Shown: one piece after another, positions 33,327 to 46,700 of the stretch
Numbering within the stretch: position 1 is the first letter of the stretch
How the letters are laid out: every line of letters begins with the position of its first letter
Source: Monocercomonoides exilis
Lineage: Eukaryota; Preaxostyla; Oxymonadida; Polymastigidae
Length of the DNA stretch: 64,000 nucleotides
NCBI GenBank assembly: GCA_001643675.2
Contig: LSRY02000011.1
Location: forward strand, 1,426,001 to 1,490,000
Direction: 5' to 3'
The notes under the pieces: model-generated
Databases searched by the model: none
What the model was told of the DNA's origin: nothing
What the model saw: only the letters and a program-made list of their open reading frames with translations
Position numbers and translations under genes: made by a program

Positions 33327-34319
33327 ATATTGTTTCCTTCTTTGTTAAAAAATGAAAAAACAAAAAATACAAATTCTTCCGTGTGCGTGAGGAGATTGAA
33401 TTGGAGATTCACCTGCAACAACGAAGGAATCGTAGGGCAATTGCATTTTCCAAAGATTCTATTTGCAATTATCGACAAACAAATACGACAAATATGGTTT
33501 CATCAAAAAATATGGGACGAGATTTTTTGCTTTATGAATTTTGTTCCGCACAATCTTTTCAAAGATTTTCCTCAACTTTTTAATATTTAAATATTTTATT
33601 TTACATGGGAAAGTTAGAATTGCAAGTATTCGATACAGAAATAGTGGAACAAATCATCTATTTTTTCATAAATGCAAGAATTCTGACCCATATTGAAAAT
33701 ATTAACTCAAACATCTTCAAAATATCATCGGGAAGGCTGCCCCAATAAATCGATTCCAAAACATAAAATATTGCAAATGAAACACATCCACACCTAAACA
33801 TGCATCTGCAGCACGCTTGGAAGAGCTTTATCTCCTTTTCATGAAAAACAATAATTTCAATTTTTGGTTTTATGGAATTGAATTTGGTATTATCATTCGA
33901 TTTTTGCTTTTCTTATAAAATTTAATTGAAAAAAATATTTCCCCGGTCAAATCAAAGTGATTGCATTTGAGCATGACAACCAATGATTCAATGGATAAAT
34001 TATTAACGAATATCAAACTATTTGTGTCAAATCAATTGGGATAACAATCCAAAGAATCTGAAACTTTATAAACAATGGTTGCTCTTTCAGAACGAAGCTA
34101 AAATATATTCAAAAAAATATTGGATAAAAAGCAATTGATTACTATTTGTTTGTTTTGAATTTTCAAAGAATCCCATTGAAGAATAGAAATCGTGAAAACA
34201 TTTTAAAAATTATTCAACAATCAAATTTAACCGTGTATAACTAATTTCTCTATGTTCACATCCAAAGAGAGACAATTGTTAATCGAACAATTGAAATATG
34301 TTAAAGAATACTCATATCC
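33327..34319. other. Intergenic; possible remains of upstream exons
   Basis: Short open frames at 33330-33600 may belong to the 5' part of the membrane protein gene, but none joins convincingly. 33600-34250 shows nothing. Confidence 0.35.
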
Positions 34320-35532
34320 TTATTCCTCCAATTTTTCAAATAAGTGTCTCTTCAGCGCATTCCACTTTGTATCGCATTCACATTGTTCTATTTTTTTGTT
34401 CAAGTTTCCCAAAAAATCATCAAAGAACGTCAGGCACGAGTCAGCTATCTCATCAATCAAATTCGACTCATTGATTCCTTCCAAAACAAAATCAATAAAT
34501 CCGCTTTTTATCAGATCTTCATCATTAACATCTCTTTTGCACCCCATTGTTTCAAGAATATCAATGCTCACATTGACAAGGTGAGCATCAAAGTCTTTCA
34601 CCAATCTGCACGCATTCGCAACGCACCCAATCAATTTCGCATATCCATGTTTTCCATTCAACCTCGAATTTTGAAAGAAATCCCAAATTAAATGGATCCA
34701 TTTCTGAATAATACAGATACATTTCATCTCTTCTCCATCTCGTTCGTTTCTCTTTTTCCTCCAATCCACTGACTTTGTGATTTCTTCCAACTCCTTCATT
34801 GCTTCTCCAGGAAAGTGCAGCTGTTCTGAAATCTCTTGTTCCAATCCTTTGTCTCTTTCAAAGCCCTTCATCAAAATTTTCCAAGCAGGTTGATAGGCAA
34901 GATGTGAAAGGTTGTGATATTGTTGATGATATATGACTATTTCAGAGACTTCCTTCAAATACTGTTTTCTTTTAACTTCCTTTTTGTTCAAATAAAATCC
35001 AATAATCAGAGTGAAAATATTCAAGATCATACCTTCGAAATATCAACATTACTCAAGGCAAGAAAAGCCATTTCCACTTCTTTTTGCTCTTCTTTGCTTT
35101 CTTACTTGTTCGTGGATACATTCAGAAGGCAAGGCACACAAATCGACAATAATTCTTCTGGTGTTATTTCGAAGTTGCAATGCAGGCAAAAATAGCATTC
35201 ACTAACATCAATGAGTGCCTATTTTCTGTCACTCCATTCTTTTTTTCCTTATCAATTATCATTGCTTTGATTCTTCTGCACATCAACGAATCGTCAAAAC
35301 TTCTGAACCAAGAACCAGCCAATATTTTGCAATATCCAGCATGCTTTAATAATGAAATTGTATTTTCGTCTGACAACTTCATTTCTTCGTTCATTTTTTC
35401 AATTTCGAAGAATGCATTTGAATCAAAGATTAATTCCATTTCATTTTAATCCATTTTTTCCATCAATTCATTCAATTCCTCAATTTTCTGTTTTTGCATA
35501 AAAGGAAGACAACTTTTCAGTTCAGAAATCAT
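34320..35532 (-). pseudogene. Decayed helical-repeat protein of an oxymonad-type family (two nonsense codons, one frameshift)
   Basis: From ATG at 35532 the frame reads KSCLPFMQKQKIEELNELM, meets TAA (35446-35448), and continues in the same frame with NEMELIFDSNAFFEIEKMN and LLKHAGYCKILAGSWF. A one-base shift near 35220 is needed to reach LIDVSECYFCLHCNFEITPE. A second in-frame TAA lies at 35102-35104, followed by ESKEEQKEVEMAFLALSNVD. A 53-nt GT-AG intron (35032-34980) then joins in phase to EVKRKQYLKEVSEIVIYHQQ, NLSHLAYQPAWKILMKGF, ELHFPGEAMKELEEITKSVDW and the C-terminus at 34320. The block order matches a helical-repeat family I recall from Monocercomonoides, which supports one ancestral gene. 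A functional downstream start at the AEMAFLAL methionine (near 35075) is possible, giving a shorter intact protein. Confidence 0.7.
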
Positions 35533-37619
35533 TTCTTTATTTCAATATCGAAATAAATCTAAATCTCTCATTTTTAAAAAAGTTTTTCAAACTTTCAAAC
35601 ATTTCATTCCGAAGAATCTCCTGGTTTCTATCTCCAACTGCACTCATTATTATTGTTATCTCAATTTTAAATGTGAATGCTATTACGACTCAGGTTGGTT
35701 GTTTATAAGAATATAAAAACGTGGGGCTATAAATTTATCTTGACCTTTTTTCTTTATCTAGACATTTTTCTTTTTTGCCACGCTTTTAGCTTTGCACAAG
35801 CCTATGACATATAAAAAATAACCAAAAATGTTTGAAATGTTTTTATTTCCTAATTCTGTATTTTTTTCAATATTTCAAGTTTATACAAAAAGATCGAGGA
35901 TAATAATTATTTTATGTTTTGATCATTGACTTGCTGCTTTTCCAGCAAATATTTTTTATTAAAAGTTTAATGCTTTTATGTCATAATACATCGTTTCTTT
36001 TTTATTTGTTTTAGTTGTTTAAAACTTTCCCAACTTGTTTTTTTTACTCTTTTTCTCATTTCACACATTTTTCAAAAAAACATGATTTACAAAATAAATG
36101 AACTTTTGTTTTAAAATTCTTTGAAACGAAATAGAAACAAATTTGTTATGAAATGATATCTTAAAGAAAAACAACTAAACATTTGTATTTGACGAACAAC
36201 TTTCAAATCAAAATTTTTAAATGTTCCACCATTTCGCTTTAAATTCTTGTTCAATTCTTTTTCATTTCAAAATTAAACAAAAATTTACAATTAATAACAC
36301 CTTGTTTTTATTTTTTATGTTCTTAAAAATTAACACAAATTCATATTTGTTCCGAAAATAGTGTCCAAAGCAAAAACAGTGAAATGAGAAAAAAAGGTTA
36401 AAAATTTCATTGAAAAAGTAAAAAACAAGTTAAAATAATAATATAGGAATGAAGAATTGTGATACTGTGGCTTTAAACGTTCATCATGAAATATTCGCTT
36501 CACAGCCAGCAAGTTTTTGATCTGGGTCCTAAAAGAATATAAAATTTTCATTGTCTTTTTGAACACAATAATTTCAAAAAATTTTAACAGAATTCTGAAA
36601 AACAAAAATATCAGAAAGTCTGTTTATTTTGTTTTTGCTTTTAGCCTTTTCACAAATCAAAAAAGCAAATTAAAGTTTCAAAAAAACAGGGTTGAGATAA
36701 AATTTTGAGGTCAAGATAAAATATGCACCCTATTTTGTTTCTGACTAATTGAAAAGATAATAATTCGTTGTTCAATTGAATATGATGCAAGTTCTTAATG
36801 ATTGCATTTGAAATTCGAACCTAATTCAATCAACTCTTTTTGTATTTAAATTCAAAAGAAATGCTTTTTTCTTTTTGTCAAATCTTTTATAAACAAATGA
36901 TCCAAAAACGTTATTAAAGTTATTGGACATATTTTTTTGTTTGGAATATTTTATCAAAAAGTTTCATAAATAACAGAATTGAACCTTTGGTATTTTGCTT
37001 GTTATTTTTTCATCGCTGTCAGCAAAAAAGAAAAAGAAAAAGAAAAAGAAAAAGAAAAAGAAAAAGAAAAGAAAAGATAAGATAAGATAAGATAAAAAAT
37101 ATTCTGAAGTTTATTATCGATTGTGATTATTACAAATTTTTCATAACTGCACATATATTTCTTTTGATTTCGTTTTATAAACATCATTCTGAAATGAAAA
37201 AAAGATTTATATTTATTTTTTGGATTATCAAGTTTTCTTTGCATTTCGATGTTTTATGAATTTTCAATATTAATTGAAGCTAATTATCTTCACTGCAAAA
37301 TAATTTCGTTTTTTGTTCATTTTTCAAATGATTATTGAACAATTTAAATTACCCTTAAATTTTATTTTTATCCGTTTCCAAATTAATAGTAAAAATTATT
37401 TGGCATATTTATTGTTAAAGAACATGGGCACAAAAGACAGAGTGAAAGTATAAAATGTACATATAAACACATAGTGCAAATTACACAATATCCTTTATTT
37501 TAGATTGCTATTGAATATGCAAATAGTTTGCGTATTATTGGACAACTGCGGAAAAAAAAGCGCACCAATTTAAGCTTTTTCGGTCTGAATCAAAAAATTT
37601 GAGTTATTTAAATATTGTT
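35533..37619. other. Long AT-rich intergenic region
   Basis: About 2.1 kb without credible genes. Weak open frames near 36330-36700 lack start context or composition support. A microsatellite lies at 37022-37098. Confidence 0.5.
37022..37098 (+). repeat. (AAAAAG)n then (ATAAG)n microsatellite
   Basis: About eight AAAAG/AAAAAG units are followed by four ATAAG units. Confidence 0.9.
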
Positions 37620-40041
37620 ATGAAATTATCAGAGGCAATGAAGCTTCCAATTGATCAACTCGGAGTTGGAGTCGGAATGGTGTCTTATTTCGCACTAATG
37701 GTATATAATGCTATTTTTCTGATTTTGCTAACATAGCATTGCATTTTTTTTTTATTGCACCATTTGCATTGATTGTAGAAATACATGGCCATTATTTTTT
37801 CATTTATGAGCATTACAGCCATTGCTTCTTGCATTCTTTATGCTTGCTTTACAAAATTTGAAGGTGGCTTTACAAACTTTTTTGTTTGGATTTCTATGGG
37901 AAATCTAGTTAAAGCAAGTTGGGATGGCGATCCTCATCTTATGTTATTTTAGTTTGAGAAATTAATTTTCTTTCATTTGTTAATTCACATTTAATATAGT
38001 TTTGCACTTATTCCAGAGCTTTTGTCTTGCATCATATTTTATGTTGGATTTTCAAAAATGAAATCTGACCTGAACAAAGTGAAAGTTAATACCGATAACA
38101 AGGTCATGTCCGTGGGGGATTATGGATTGCTTGTGCAAGGAGTCCCAAAGGATATTCATGATGCAAAGGAAGTTGCGACCCATTTTAGTCAATTTGGATC
38201 GGTTCATTCAGTATTGCTTGTATACGACGTGAGAGATTGGGGAAAGAATCAAGAAAAATTAGATGAAGCTCTTCAGAAAGTATGCAATGGAAATAAACAA
38301 AAATTTTTATAATTTAATTAAACTTTGCATTCACGTTTTCAACTATTTGCGTTTTCAACAACGTTTTTTAAAAACACATTTCCTGTCATGTTTTGCAATT
38401 GCTTGTTAATCAGTACCACATTCTTTCTGGGCCTGAAGAAACAAACGTACGCTCATATCAGCGTTTCAGCTCGTTTTGGCTGAGCCAACAAGAACGAGTG
38501 GTTTCTATTCCCGCAGACCCAAACGATGACGATGACAACTTTATCATAAAGCTTCTTCGATACTTCGGATTGAAAAAGGATAAAAGTGTGAATAATTGGC
38601 AATCAGTGATCTTTCTTTATGAATAAGTGACTTTGTTGCTTTATTTATTTTCTTTCTTTCTTTCTTTCTTTTCTCCCACCATGTCCATTTTTGATTCACA
38701 TTTATGCTTAATCCTTTTTGATGTTCTCTATTCTTTTTCCTTTTTTTCCTAATTCAACAGTCTACTTTGAGAATCAGATAAATAAGCTGTTTGAAGAAAG
38801 ACTGGCTCTGGAGGACTCGAGCAAGAAGAAGACAACAGGAATTGCCCTTGTCTTGTTTGACCTCGCAGAAGACGCCAAAAACTGCGCTGTGCTGTTTTCA
38901 AAGCAGTTGGATGTCAACTGTTTTGGAGTTGATGTCGATTTGCCGGAAAATATGTGTGTTGAAGTTATTGGTTTTATTTTTATTTTATTTTATTCTATTT
39001 ATTTATTTATTTATTTTACCTTATTTATTCACCTTTTTTTTCCCACTTTGTTTATTTTCTCTTTTCCCTTCGCATATCTCTCTTTTTTTCACAACTCATT
39101 CAAATAATTCAAACACACTCACAATTCCTTCCAGGCGCATACACGAAAAGATCATTCATGTAAAGCCAGCTGTCGAGCCGGACGATATTCTCTTCTCCAA
39201 TTTGGGATACACTCGAAAGAGCAGAACATGGAGGACTATCTTCATGGACTCTATTTCAGTGGTGTGTACACTCGAAATTTTTATTTATGTTGTCAAGACG
39301 ATTATATTTTATTTTATTTTATTTATTTTATTTTTCTGACAATAAAATCATTCCGATTTTTATCGTTCATTTTTAAAAATATAAACCCTGTATATCTTCA
39401 AAACACCCAGCTTATTGTAATTGTGGGTGCCGGCATCACATACGCAGTCAACCTCTTCAAAGAGTCCAGCAACAGCACCATTCTCACGCTGGGCTCGTCT
39501 CTCATAGTAACCATCCTCTCCACCATCATCTGCATGGTGGTGAAGAAGCTGACCCCCTTCACAAAGCCAATGACGTCAACAGTCGCTGTCTCTTCCTCTG
39601 TCTTCCGCATCTGGTTTGCCGACTTCCTCTTGGGAACATTCATCACATACCTCATCTCTGCCGTGTCTCAACAGCGTGTCCTGTACAACCCAAGCGACCC
39701 TGCCACGGAAACCGCATATTACATGTCGTATGAGTGGTTTGTCGAGGTTGGCACAGGGCTTGTCTCAAACATTGCTGTGGATGTGATCAAAGTGTCATTG
39801 CTGCAGGGCACACAGATTGTGGACAGGTTGATGAGACTGCCGTATTTCCTGTTCTCCACCCATCTCCACCAGCACGAGGTGAATATCGGATACGAGCCGC
39901 CGGAATGGCCACTCGAAATTAGAATGGCACATTTCGTCAAGACGGTGCTGTCGGGGCTGATGGTGTCGTCGTTCATGCCGGTCATATGCCCTGTGCTGGG
40001 TGTGTTTTTGTTGAAGAAAGAAAGAAAGAAAGAAAAAATTC

Positions 40042-40082
<41 letters not shown>

Positions 40083-42634
40083 GAATTATTGATTATTTTT
40101 GAATGTTTTCATGCACTTTATTTCTTTCTCTTAATATCTTTTTCAATATTTGACTTCTTTTAATTGAAACTTCTTTCTAATTTTCTAAATTTTTTCCTCC
40201 CTCTCCACAAAATAACTATCATTCACATTGTTTCTTATTCTCACCAGCTATCTACTTCATCCTGCAGTACTTCGTGGACAAGTGGAACCTGATCTCCTAC
40301 TACAAAGTGCCTGCGTCATACACCCACGACGTGATCTCTTCAGTCGTCGAGAACATCCGCCTGGGCTTCCACCTGCACTGCCTGACGATGATCCTGTGCA
40401 ACGTGTTCACCATCTACATCAACAACATCGCCGTGGAGGAGTCGTCGATGGCGTATCTGAACGGCTTCGTGATGGGCGGGGCGTACGGCGTGATGCTCAT
40501 CTACCGCCTGGGGAAGCGGCTCATCAGAGGTTGCAAAGACGGCTTCATCAACAAGAGAGAGGTGCACACGAACGACGACATAGACGAGACAGATGGGATG
40601 CCCTTTTCGAAGCTGGATGGAGTGCTGACGTGCTATTTGCATGATCACCCGATGTATGCACAGCCCGTGCAGTGGGATGGGATGTCGCATCCGGAAAGGG
40701 AGGAAGAGGTGCGTCAGATGCAGGCGAGGTGGAAGGAGATGATGGAGAGGGACTTCAGAAAGAGAGGGGAGAGAAGAGGAAGAAGGAGAGGAGGAGGAGG
40801 AGAAGAAGGAGGAGGGTTTGAGGAGGAGATGGAAATGGAAGGAAGGGAAAGAGAAGGAAATGGCAACCGTTTGAAAGCTGATGATGATAAAGGTGGAGTT
40901 CCGACTGTGACGCAAACAGTGGCAAAAGAAGGCGAAACGAAAGATGCTGATGCTGAGGCTAAAGATCTTCCTGCTATGAGTGAAGGAAAGAGTAATGAAG
41001 AAGCACAGGCAAAATTATCAGAAGAACAAGGGAATTTCAGATCTTTGGCTTCTTCGACTGATTTGAGTGAAGCTGACATTGGCAAAGAAAGGAACAATAA
41101 TGAAATGGAGAATAAAGAGAAGAATGGAAACTCAGATTTTGCAAAGCAAGAAGGGAAAGGAACAAAAGAAGGAACAAAAGAAGGTGCAGAAGGAGAAGGA
41201 GAAGAAGGAGAGCGACTAATCAACTGCAATCCTCCCATCGAGTTCTCCTTCTATTCGTTCTGGGCGAAAGAGGCGCCGTTTCCACGGCTGCCGAAGAAGA
41301 AAGTGCAGATGATACCTTCTTTTAACAGCAAAGAGTGGAACGAGAAGATGGAGCAGTCGCTGCAGAAGGAGATAGAAAGGGCAGCAGAGATGGAGCAGAA
41401 GATGAAGGAGAAGAAGGAGGAGAGGGAGAGGAGGAGGAAGGAGAGGATGGAGAGGAGGATGAGGAGGAATAAAGAGAAAGGAGAAGGAGAAGGAGAAGGA
41501 GAAAGGAAAGATGAGTCAATAAAGTTAAATAAAAATTCTGGTGAAGATGGAGCTAATGTTATTTCATCGAATTCTGAAGCAACGACAAATGATGGGGTTA
41601 TGATGACATCTGAGAAAGAAAGTGATGATAAAATGAATGTTAATGAAAAGAAAGAGAAGAAGCAAGAAAACGATGAAAATGGCAATGATAAAATGAAATC
41701 AATTGCAGAAAAGTCAAATAAAACAACTGAAAGTGTTGCTGATGAAGATGAAGATGAAGATGAAGATTCTATCAAAGAAAAAGAAGAAGAAGAAGAAGAT
41801 GATAACGAAGACTGGGTGAAAGATATGCGGAATATCTATTTGGAGCGCAAAGAGCAGAATAAAGTGAAAGCCAGCGTGTCAAAGATGATGATTGCAATGA
41901 ATTTGTCAGGAGAATCAAAAAGAGACGAAAATGCTGTTGGAGATAAACAAGATAATGAATTCTCTAAATTAGCAGCAGGAACTGGAATACAACTGTTAAA
42001 TGAATATGATGATCAGTTTTCGCAATCTTCTTCGTCATCTTCCTCTTCCTCTTCTTCCTCTTCTTCCTCTTCTTCATCTACTTCATCTTCTTCTTTTCGC
42101 ATTCCTTTAACTTCTCAACACATCACAATCTCTGCAGATTCCACAGAAAATGAATCTTTACGCTTTTCTCCCAGTTCTTCTTCTTCTTCTTCTTCTTCCT
42201 CATCATCTTCTTCCTCAACTAAATCTAATAACCCCTCTTCTTCATCTCTTCTTTCAGCACCTTTCCTCTCTTCCTCAACAACACCTCAGTTTTATCTGCC
42301 CACTCCATCTTTTTCTTCCTCTTCCTCATCAAACAGCTCGCCTTCGCGTGATACTGCTTCTGCTGCTGAAGAGGAAGAAGAAGATGAAGAAAACGCTCCA
42401 TTGCGCAATAAAGAGACAATCCCAAATTCATCACCAGACTCTGCTGAGTCACAGCTGCATACACCTGTTTGCACTTCTTTTGATTCGCAGGCACTTTCTT
42501 CAGCTCAATCGCTGCTGTCTTCTTCGCTAACCACAAATCTTATTGAAGGTGTCAAAAACATAGAGAATATCCCAGTGGATGTGTTTGGGTATGATGTGGC
42601 TGAGCAGATGGGGCATAGATCACCTGTGAATTGA
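37620..42634 (+). CDS. OSCA/TMEM63-like (DUF221) ion channel with a long disordered tail, 8 exons
   Basis: Exons 37620-37700, 37779-37951, 38000-38279, 38414-38585, 38761-38953, 39135-39261, 39411-39999 and 40248-42634 give 1333 residues with all phases consistent. N-terminal TM helices (residues about 18-100) lead to a cytosolic domain with GDYGLLVQGVPKDIHDAKEV, the RNA-fold-like module of the family, and HVKPAVEPDDILFSNLGYT (about 305-322), the signature that precedes the pore region. Exons 7-8 carry the remaining helices (IVIVGAGITYAV, FRIWFADFLLGTFITYLI, WFVEVGTGLVSNIAVDVIKV, AIYFILQYFVDKW, TMILCNVFTIYI). Members are mechanically or osmotically gated cation channels. From about residue 660 to the end the protein is charged, then Ser-rich, and unlike the family. 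Splice sites 38586 and 39262 have close alternatives. A 36-bp T run lies in intron 7 (40045-40080). Confidence 0.8.
40045..40080 (+). repeat. Poly(T) tract, 36 bp, inside intron 7 of the channel gene
   Basis: An uninterrupted T run preceded by GAAAGAAAG units. It breaks the open frame only if the intron is retained. Confidence 0.9.
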
Positions 42635-43136
42635 AGAGTGTATTGAGTGTTATGAATAAACTCAGATAAAAAGATGATATTTTTCTTTCTCTCTTTCTCT
42701 TCCTCTTTCTCTTTCCGATTGAAATTTCATTTGTATTTATCCAGTTATTCTTAATCTTTCATGTGTGAAGCAATAGTCAAATTAAAAACATAAGAAAATA
42801 AAATAAAGTTTGCATTGAAAGGAATTTGCGGATTTGACAAATGCGAACTTGTTCAGTTTTTTAGTTTCATTGATTTTTAGATAATAAATTTATTTTCCTT
42901 TCCTTTCCTTTCCTTTTTCAGTTTTACTAGCAACCAACCAAGAAGTTTTAAATGAGTGATAAAATTATTATTCTCTTTTTTTATTTGTCGCTTTTTCATT
43001 TTGTTTATTCAACTTTTGGGAAACTCATGAAACAGTGAGTGCCAATTAATTTTTGGTTTATTTGCATTATCTATTCATCATGCTTTTCTTTTCGTTAAAT
43101 AATATAAATATATATTATTTATATATTATTTCGAAA

Positions 43137-43167
<31 letters not shown>

Positions 43168-43727
43168 CTTTCTTTTTTCTTTTTTAGAGTTTCAAATGTG
43201 AAGAATTTTTATTTGTCTAACATTTTCCATCATAGCATTTGAATTTAGAAGTTCAAGTTTATCCCGTGCTTCTCTTTGGATAGTATTATAATCTTAATTT
43301 TCTATCTTCGTTTTTTATAATGTTCTTATAAAAAATTGTCAATCATTGTTATTCAGATTTTTGATTTAATTGGATGAATTGTGCTTTGATGTTTTTCTGA
43401 AAACAGCCGAGTAATTGTGTTTTAAAAGATTTTATTCATTTCAAATTAAAATTCTAACTCCTTTATATAATTTTTGTGTTTCGAGAATTATTAGAATAAA
43501 GTGAATAACAACGAAATTGATTTCTTTGAAAAATTTACAAAAATATCCGCATTTTATTTGCAAATTGTTTAAAAAGAAAGAATTAACAATTCAGTGTGCA
43601 AATAAAATCAAAGTATTCATTCAACAATTTCTTTTCATATTATTTATCAAAATAAAAAACCTAAAAAAGTTGATCAGCCGTGATACCATAACAAAAGGCA
43701 TTGTATTTCTTTCGATTTTGTTTTTTT
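42635..43727. other. Intergenic, with pyrimidine microsatellites
   Basis: CTTTCTCTTTC tracts near 42680-42715, (CCTTT)n at 42896-42918 and (TTTTC)n at 43139-43185. No gene seen. Confidence 0.55.
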
Positions 43728-46700
43728 ATGGCAAAGAAACGTAATTGGGAAGAAATAGAAGTCATTCCAAGTGTGATTTTTATGGCAATTTGATAAGTGT
43801 TTTTCATCCAATAAACAAATGTTTTTGTCATTGAATACCTTTTAAAACAATTAGAAAGTCTTTATTACGTTGCCCTTTCTTCGACCCCTGAATACAAAGA
43901 AGGAGAGCAATATTTCACAACAGATTCAAAACTTGTTTATCGGCCTTATGCATCAGACTTTGGTCCTTTGAATTTGTCTTGTGTTTATCGTTTTTGTGTT
44001 TTAGTTAACCAATTAGTGAAGGTTTGAAATTGTTTATTTTTAAAAATAATAACACTGTAACAAAAATATACTCTAAAAGGATTCTGAAACATCTGGAACG
44101 AAGTTTGTGTATTACAGCAGCACTGAATCACATAAAAAAGCAAATTCAATTTTTCTGTTGACTTCTTACATGGTGCTTTACATGGGACTTACTCCAGAGC
44201 AAGCATTTTTAAAGTTTTCGAAAATAACTTCTTCTTTACCATTTTTTCGCGATGCAGCATCCGGCCCTTCAACAATGGATCTATCAATCGTGGATTGTTT
44301 ACATGGATTACTTAAAGCTAAAAAGAATTCATATTTTGATTTTCAATTTTTTGATTTTCAATCGTATGAGTGTTATCTTTTTTTCCCTATTCTTTTATTC
44401 TTGCCTTTTAAATTGTTTTTTCCCTCATTCTTTGATGAAAATATTTGGCACCTTTTCACATAAGATATGAATACTATGAAAAAGTGGAAAATGGAGAAAT
44501 AAGCTGGATTGTGCCACAAAAGATAATTGCCTTTTGCTCTCCGACACATTCTGATATCATTACTCCCTTTGGGTGTATTTCTCGCTGTGCAGAGTTTTAT
44601 ATACCCCTCTTCACTAAGTGGGGAGTGAAGGCAGTGGTCAGACTGAACAACAAACTTTACGACAGAGAGCTCTTCACGCGCGCAGGAATCCGACACTTCG
44701 ACTTATATTTCGATGATGGGTCTGTTCCCTCAGAGCAGATTGTGTGCAGGTTCCTGGCGATCATTGAGGTGCAGCAGGAGATGGGGAGTCTGGACAGGAA
44801 AGAAGAGGGGAAAAAAGACTCCTCCTGGGCAGACAAGGCAGAAGGCGACGAGAAAGGCAAAACAGCAAATGATAGCGAGGCGGGTGTCAATAACACTATT
44901 AATGGTAGCAATAACAGTAACAGCACCTTCGGGCGAGCAGTGGCAGTACACTGCAAAGCCGGTCTGGGGCGCACGGGGACGCTGATTGGGTGCCATTTGA
45001 TGCGCAGTGCGAACTTCACAGCACGAGAAGCGATTGCGTGGATCAGGATCTGCCGGCCGGGCTCTGTTGTGGGCGAGCAGCAGCGGTTTTTGTGTGAAAT
45101 GGAGCACAAACTGAAGAAAGGAGGGGAGCTGGACATGGCAATCAGCAGAGAGAAGGAGAAAGAGCGGAGAAGAGAAATCGAGTTTGAGCGGGCGTGGCTG
45201 GAGAGGAGGAAGAAGCTGGCTGCGATGGTTCCGCAGGCATCGCAGGCAGCACCGATCAAGAGAGGGTTTTCTGTTTCTTTGACTTCGAGAAAGGGAAGGT
45301 CTGTTTCGACTGGGAGAATAACATCATCATCATCCTTCTCTTCCTCTTCCTCCTCCTCCTCCTCACATTTATCATCACGTGCTGCTTCTAACCGTCCTTC
45401 TTCTGCTTCAAGGCCAACTACTCCACGAATCCCGCTCACAGCTCGTTCCACATCTTCCATGTCTTCTTCTTCTTCTTCTTCTTCTCGATTGACTTCTCGT
45501 TCCACTTCTTCTTCACAGAGATCTCCATCGAATGGCTCAATCACCCCTCGTTCTTTGTCAAGGGCTTCTTCTTCTTCATATTCTACACCAACCAGAAGAG
45601 CATCTTCCACATCTCGTATTTCCTCTCCTTCATACAGCCGATCCGCAATCAATTCATCTTCATCATCATCATCTTCTTCTTCTTCACCATATTCTTCTTC
45701 TTCTTCTCGTTCTCGTTCTCGCACATCTGCTTATTCTACTTTCCTGTCAACTCCTCCAAAATCACTTTCCATCCGCTCAATCACTCCTCCCCCTGCTGCT
45801 CGTTCTTCTCCTTCTTCTTCTTCTTCTTCCACTTCACAACACATTCGCTCCATTCCTCAATCATCATCCAATTCATCACCATCGTCTTCATTACCTTCTT
45901 CTTCTTCCTCTTCTTCTAATTCCACTCCAAATTCCAATAGAATCCCTCCTCATTCGTCTGACATTTACACCCCAACACCTTCCACACCTCAGTCACTTCC
46001 TGCCCTCTCTCTCATTTCATCCATTCAGAAACAGAAGCTCCAATCATCGTCATCTTCTTCTTCTTCTTCTGCATTATCATCAATAACAGCATCTTCTTCT
46101 TCTTCTTCTTTGAATTCTTCTTCTTCTTCTTCCTCTTCCTCTTCAAATGCTAATACTGTACCAATTTCTTCTGTAAACTCAAGACCTTCATTGCAAACAA
46201 AGACACAACTCAACATTCCTCGCTCTTCAACAATCTCTTCTAATACATCTTCGCCTTTATCTGCTCGCTCTATTTCATCATCGTCATCTTCTTCTTCTTC
46301 TCCCACATCATCTTCATCATCATCTTCACCATCATCTTCACCACCACCATCTTCTTCTTCCACAAAAATCTCTTCCTTGCCTCTTTCTTCAATCACCCCC
46401 TCTTCTTCCTCTTCAATCACACCCTCTTCTTCTTCTTCTTCCTCTTCCTCTTCCTCTTCTTCTTCTTCATCCACTCCTCCTCGTCCCTTCGAGTCTCTCT
46501 CTGCCAGAGGCGCCAGAACCGACCGCAGCACATCCAGCGAGCGCTCAGCCAAAAGCGAAGTGTACAAACAGCTGAGAGGAAGGATGATGGGTTCTCAAAC
46601 AACAACAACAACAACTTCTTCTTCTTCTTCTTCTTCAACATCAATGAATATGAACAAGAATACAAGTACTTCTAATTCTCATTCCAATTCCAATTCTAAT

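Noticed and set aside
35102-35448. Nuclear code with TAA = Gln (as in Streblomastix)
   Set aside because: Other genes in the window end properly at TAA or TAG after complete conserved domains (PSD, transposase, helical-repeat protein, RAMP4-like), and this gene also has a frameshift.
36330-36708. Small open frames on both strands
   Set aside because: Composition and overlap suggest chance openings in AT-rich DNA; no start, splice or homology support.
37022-37098. CRISPR-like array
   Set aside because: The repeats are plain microsatellite units without spacers; no CRISPR arrays were seen anywhere.
44657-45724. 355-codon Glu-rich minus-strand frame
   Set aside because: Antisense of cdc14; the sense strand has the CDC14 motifs and the Ser-rich tail.
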